In this document: positions 61,985-64,000 of the stretch, one piece after another
Position numbering within the stretch: position 1 is the stretch's first letter
Layout of the letters: each line of letters opens with the position of its first letter
Source: Mangrovicoccus ximenensis
GTDB lineage: Bacteria > Pseudomonadota > Alphaproteobacteria > Rhodobacterales > Rhodobacteraceae
Reading direction: 5' to 3'
Assembly: GCF_003056725.1 (NCBI RefSeq)
Contig: NZ_QBKZ01000001.1
Location: 977,922 to 1,041,921, forward strand
DNA: 64,000 bases
The notes under the pieces: model-generated
What the model was told of the DNA's origin: nothing
Databases searched by the model: none
Seen by the model: only the letters and a program-made list of their open reading frames with translations
Made by a program: the position numbers and the translations under genes

Positions 61985-62782
61985 GGAACACCCGCGGAGG
62001 ACGGCGCGCGGGCGCAGGAGGCGGATGACGCAGCCGCGGTCGCGGCGACCGCCGAGGTGACGCTGGCCTATGTCCGCACCGGCGAGCCCCGCGTCGACGA
62101 GGTCACCCGGGCGGGGCTGGCGGGCCTGTCGGACGTGCTCTATGCGCGCACCTCGATCGAGCCGGCCGATCCGACCGAGGTCGATCTGGAGACCGACGAG
62201 CTGAGCTTTTTCCCGCTGATCTACTGGACGGTGACGGCGGACCAGCCGCTGCCCTCGGCCGGGGCCTATGTGCGGCTGAACCGCTACCTGCGGACCGGCG
62301 GCATGATCGTGTTCGACACCCGCGACGCCAATGTCTCGGGCTATGGCGGTCCCACGCCGGAAAGCCGCCGCCTGCAGGAGATCGCCGCCGGGCTCGACAT
62401 CCCGCCGCTGGAGCCGATCCCGGAGGACCATGTGCTGACCCGTGCCTTCTACCTGATCCAGGATTTCCCCGGCCGCTTCGCCGGGCGCGAGGTCTGGGTC
62501 GAGGCGGCGCCGCCCGGCGCGGAAGCCGTCGAGGGCATGCCGTTCCGCGACCTCAATGACGGGGTGACGCCGGTGGTGATCGGCGGCAATGACTGGGCGG
62601 GCGCCTGGGCGACGGATGACCGCCGCCAGCCGATGCTGCGCGTCGGATCGGGTCTCGGCGGCGAGCGCCAGCGCGAGGTCGCCTACCGTTTCGGCGTCAA
62701 CCTCGTGATGCATGTGCTGACCGGCAACTACAAATCCGACCAGGTCCATGTGCCGGCCCTGCTCGACCGGCTGGGGAACTGA
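61985..62782 (+). pseudogene. DUF4159 domain-containing protein, C-terminal fragment
   Basis: About 265 residues: VTLAYVRTGEPRVDEVTRAG near the start, LSFFPLIYWTVTADQPLPS, GAYVRLNRYLRTGGMIVFDT, VLTRAFYLIQDFPGRF, VVIGGNDWAGAWATDD and RFGVNLVMHVLTGNYKSDQV. These are the C-terminal DUF4159 domain of ~900-residue membrane proteins that accompany BatA/MoxR-type gene clusters. The N-terminal membrane part is lost at ~61980. The next gene starts 3 bases after the stop. Confidence 0.8.
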
Positions 62783-62785
62783 GCC

Positions 62786-62903
62786 ATGGACCAGATCGTC
62801 TTCGCCCCGCTGGTGCCGCTTGCCGTCGTCTGGGTGCTGGGCGCCGCCGCGCTGGCGCTGGTGGCCTTCGCCGCCGCGAACCGGCTGTCGGGCTGGTGGC
62901 TGG
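62786..62903 (+). pseudogene. Membrane protein, N-terminal fragment (gene downstream of DUF4159)
   Basis: About 39 residues: MDQIVFAPLVPLAVVWVLGA-AALALVAFAAANRLSGWWL, the first membrane helix of the large membrane protein that usually follows DUF4159 genes in Rhodobacterales. It is cut at ~62903, where a minus-strand acetyltransferase begins. Confidence 0.6.
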
Positions 62904-63166
62904 ACATGGCGGATATCGGCCAGCCCGGCCGCGCGCCGCGGCGTCCAGCCCCCGGCCCCGATCAGCCGGCCGCCGCGTTCCATCACGTAATAGGTGCCGC
63001 AGGCCAGGAGCTTCGGCTGGGCCCGCGCGATCAGCGGCAGCGCCAGCACCATCACCGATGGCGGATAATCGCCGCGCAGCAGCCGCGGATAGCTCTGCGC
63101 CAGCAGCGCATCGAGCGCCGCGAGGTCATCGGGCCGCGCCACTCGCAGCGTTCCCGTGACAGCCAT
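62904..63166 (-). pseudogene. GNAT family N-acetyltransferase, N-terminal fragment
   Basis: About 88 residues: TLRVARPDDLAALDALLAQS, YYVMERGGRLIGAGGWTPR and ADIRHV form the first half of a GNAT fold. The acetyl-CoA-binding RxxGxG/A motif that should follow is missing, so it cannot be active. It lies downstream of rpmG on the same strand. Confidence 0.75.
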
Positions 63167-63184
63167 GCAAGGTCCCCCCGAAAC

Positions 63185-63217
63185 GACAAGAGCCGCACCC
63201 GAAGGTACGGCCCTGTC
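63185..63217 (-). terminator. rpmG terminator with TTCG tetraloop
   Basis: On the minus strand GACAGGGCCGTACC and GGTGCGGCTCTTGTC pair (with G-U pairs and one bulge) around a TTCG loop, 21 bp downstream of the rpmG stop. It is a strong intrinsic-type hairpin separating rpmG from the acetyltransferase fragment; the U-tract is weak. Confidence 0.65.
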
Positions 63218-63237
63218 ATCCAGCGGGAAAGGCGATC

Positions 63238-63405
63238 TTACTTGATCTTGCCTTCCTTGTACTCCACGTGCTTGCGAACAACGGGGTCGTACTTCTTGAT
63301 GACCATTTTCTCGGTCATGGTACGGGCGTTTTTCTTCGTGACGTAGAAATGCCCGGTCCCCGCGCTGGAGTTCAGGCGGATCTTGATAGTGGTCGGCTTC
63401 GCCAT
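63238..63405 (-). CDS. rpmG: 50S ribosomal protein L33
   Basis: A complete 55-residue L33 with the alphaproteobacterial form: [40 protein letters not shown], then [15 protein letters not shown]. It lacks the zinc-binding Cys pairs, i.e. the Cys-minus type. The ATG is preceded by AAGGAG. It is a structural protein of the large ribosomal subunit. Confidence 0.97.
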   Translation of the reverse strand: MAKPTTIKIRLNSSAGTGHFYVTKKNARTMTEKMVIKKYDPVVRKHVEYKEGKIK

Positions 63406-63578
63406 GTCATGTCTCCTTCGGGGGTGCGGGCGCAGGGCCTGCACCTTGAAAAGCTGAGGCCCGCAAATGGACCACGCGCCCGCCGGAGTCAAGCACGGAA
63501 ATTTCAAAAACCTGCATCTTGCGGAGGAGGCCGCAAAATGCTGCCCTCTGTCAACAGGAACAGGGAGATCCGTGACCC

Positions 63579-63713
63579 ATGACGCTCAGGGCTTTCGGCG
63601 GCGCCGCCGTGCTCATCCTCGCCGCTTTCGCCGCCTCCGCCCAGCAGGCCGCCGATGCAGTCGCTCCGGAACCGGCCGCCCCCGCCCCGGCGGCCTTCGC
63701 CGGGCTCGGGGCG
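63579..63713 (+). pseudogene. Exported protein, N-terminal fragment (signal peptide and Ala/Pro-rich start)
   Basis: From ATG 63579: [20 protein letters not shown] signal peptide, then AQQAADAVAPEPAAPAPAAF. The frame stops at 63755 after Ala-rich sequence. From ~63714 a different frame shows autotransporter-like text. It may be the start of a different gene cut by a junction, or the same gene with a frameshift in the G/C-rich repeat. Confidence 0.45.
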
Positions 63714-64000
63714 GCGCCAGCGGCGGCGCCGGCGGCGCGGTCGATATCGCCCTGAGCGACAGCACCATCCGGACCGGCCAGGCCGGCGGCGATGTGACCG
63801 ACGCTTTCGGCATCCTTGCCCAGTCGGTCAGCGGCGGCGGCGGGTCCGGCGGGTCCTCGGTGGCCGATGCATTCACCGTGGCCGTTCCGACCGGCGAAGA
63901 CGTGTCGTTGGAAATGAACGTCACGACCGCCGTCGGCGGCAGCGGCGGCTCCTCGCATGACGCAGAGGCAGTCACGCTGACGCTCGACGGCAGCACGGCG
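63714..64000 (+). CDS. Autotransporter-like Gly-rich adhesin segment, partial at both ends
   Basis: The frame open to the window end reads GAVDIALSDSTIRTGQAGGD, VTDAFGILAQSVSGGGGSGG, VADAFTVAVPTGEDVSLEMN, VTTAVGGSGGSSHDAEAVTL. The GILAQSVGGGGG-type repeat is characteristic of the passenger domains of very large type V autotransporters. No start codon or signal peptide lies in this frame; the 3' end continues beyond the window. Confidence 0.6.

Noticed and set aside
1..64000. Search by eye for CRISPR arrays, tRNA/rRNA genes, insertion sequences and prophage genes
   Set aside because: No regularly spaced repeats, cloverleaf-like tRNA segments, rRNA conserved blocks, transposase motifs or phage structural genes were recognised.

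Overview
The window looks like chromosomal DNA of a high-G+C alphaproteobacterium, most likely a member of the Rhodobacterales/Rhodobacteraceae. Evidence: two TRAP transporter operons, a transketolase-gap-pgk block, the DUF3305/DUF3306 formate dehydrogenase accessory pair, an AAHS-type MFS carrier, an OsmC-type fusion hydrolase, frequent ATGA/GTGA stop-start overlaps and G+C-rich codon use. The genus cannot be fixed from the sequence. No rRNA, tRNA, CRISPR array, insertion sequence or phage gene was seen.

Layout. 0-7 kb: a partial hydantoinase-B-like gene plus an SDR reductase, facing a complete hyuA-hyuB pair and a LysR regulator. 7-14 kb: HesA/MoeB-like and M3 peptidase genes, a cysteine-peptidase-like protein, a RidA gene coupled to a broken hydroxyacid dehydrogenase, then 1.2 kb with no recognisable gene. 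14-20 kb: Rieske oxygenase, NMT1-type binding protein, a frameshifted cation-efflux gene and an aromatic-acid MFS carrier, then about 0.8 kb without a gene. 20-25 kb: sodB and a divergent HTH regulator, a truncated CusB-like adaptor, a hydrolase/OsmC fusion and a small membrane protein. 24-31 kb: transketolase (C-terminal part), GAPDH, PGK (N-terminal part), fragments of a branched-chain amino-acid ABC transporter, the formate dehydrogenase accessory pair and a GntR/hydroxyacid dehydrogenase/amidohydrolase operon. 32-40 kb: peptide ABC transporter (binding protein and two permeases), glycosyltransferases, an EF-hand protein, a sigma-factor fragment and cytochrome c. 40-45 kb: TRAP operon and purD. 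45-54 kb: helicase, GMC oxidoreductase, MBL, EamA, aminotransferase and P-type ATPase pieces around one intact aldehyde dehydrogenase. 54-59 kb: second TRAP operon with a lactonase and a metallo-hydrolase. 59-64 kb: remains of a haem-uptake operon, several membrane-protein fragments, rpmG and the start of a Gly-rich autotransporter-like coding region.

The dominant feature is structural. At nearly thirty points a recognisable coding sequence stops in mid-domain and an unrelated coding sequence begins within a few bases, often on the other strand and sometimes in frame (protease/transketolase, sigma factor/sialidase, dehalogenase-like hydrolase/TctC). There are no transposases or flanking repeats at these points. 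Three further genes carry apparent frameshifts: an efflux gene at a 7-bp tandem repeat, an unknown gene at a C6/G6 run, and an M29 peptidase. The simplest explanation is a chimeric or error-rich assembly; a heavily rearranged genome is the alternative. Function should therefore be inferred only from the intact genes and operons, and all fusions treated as provisional.
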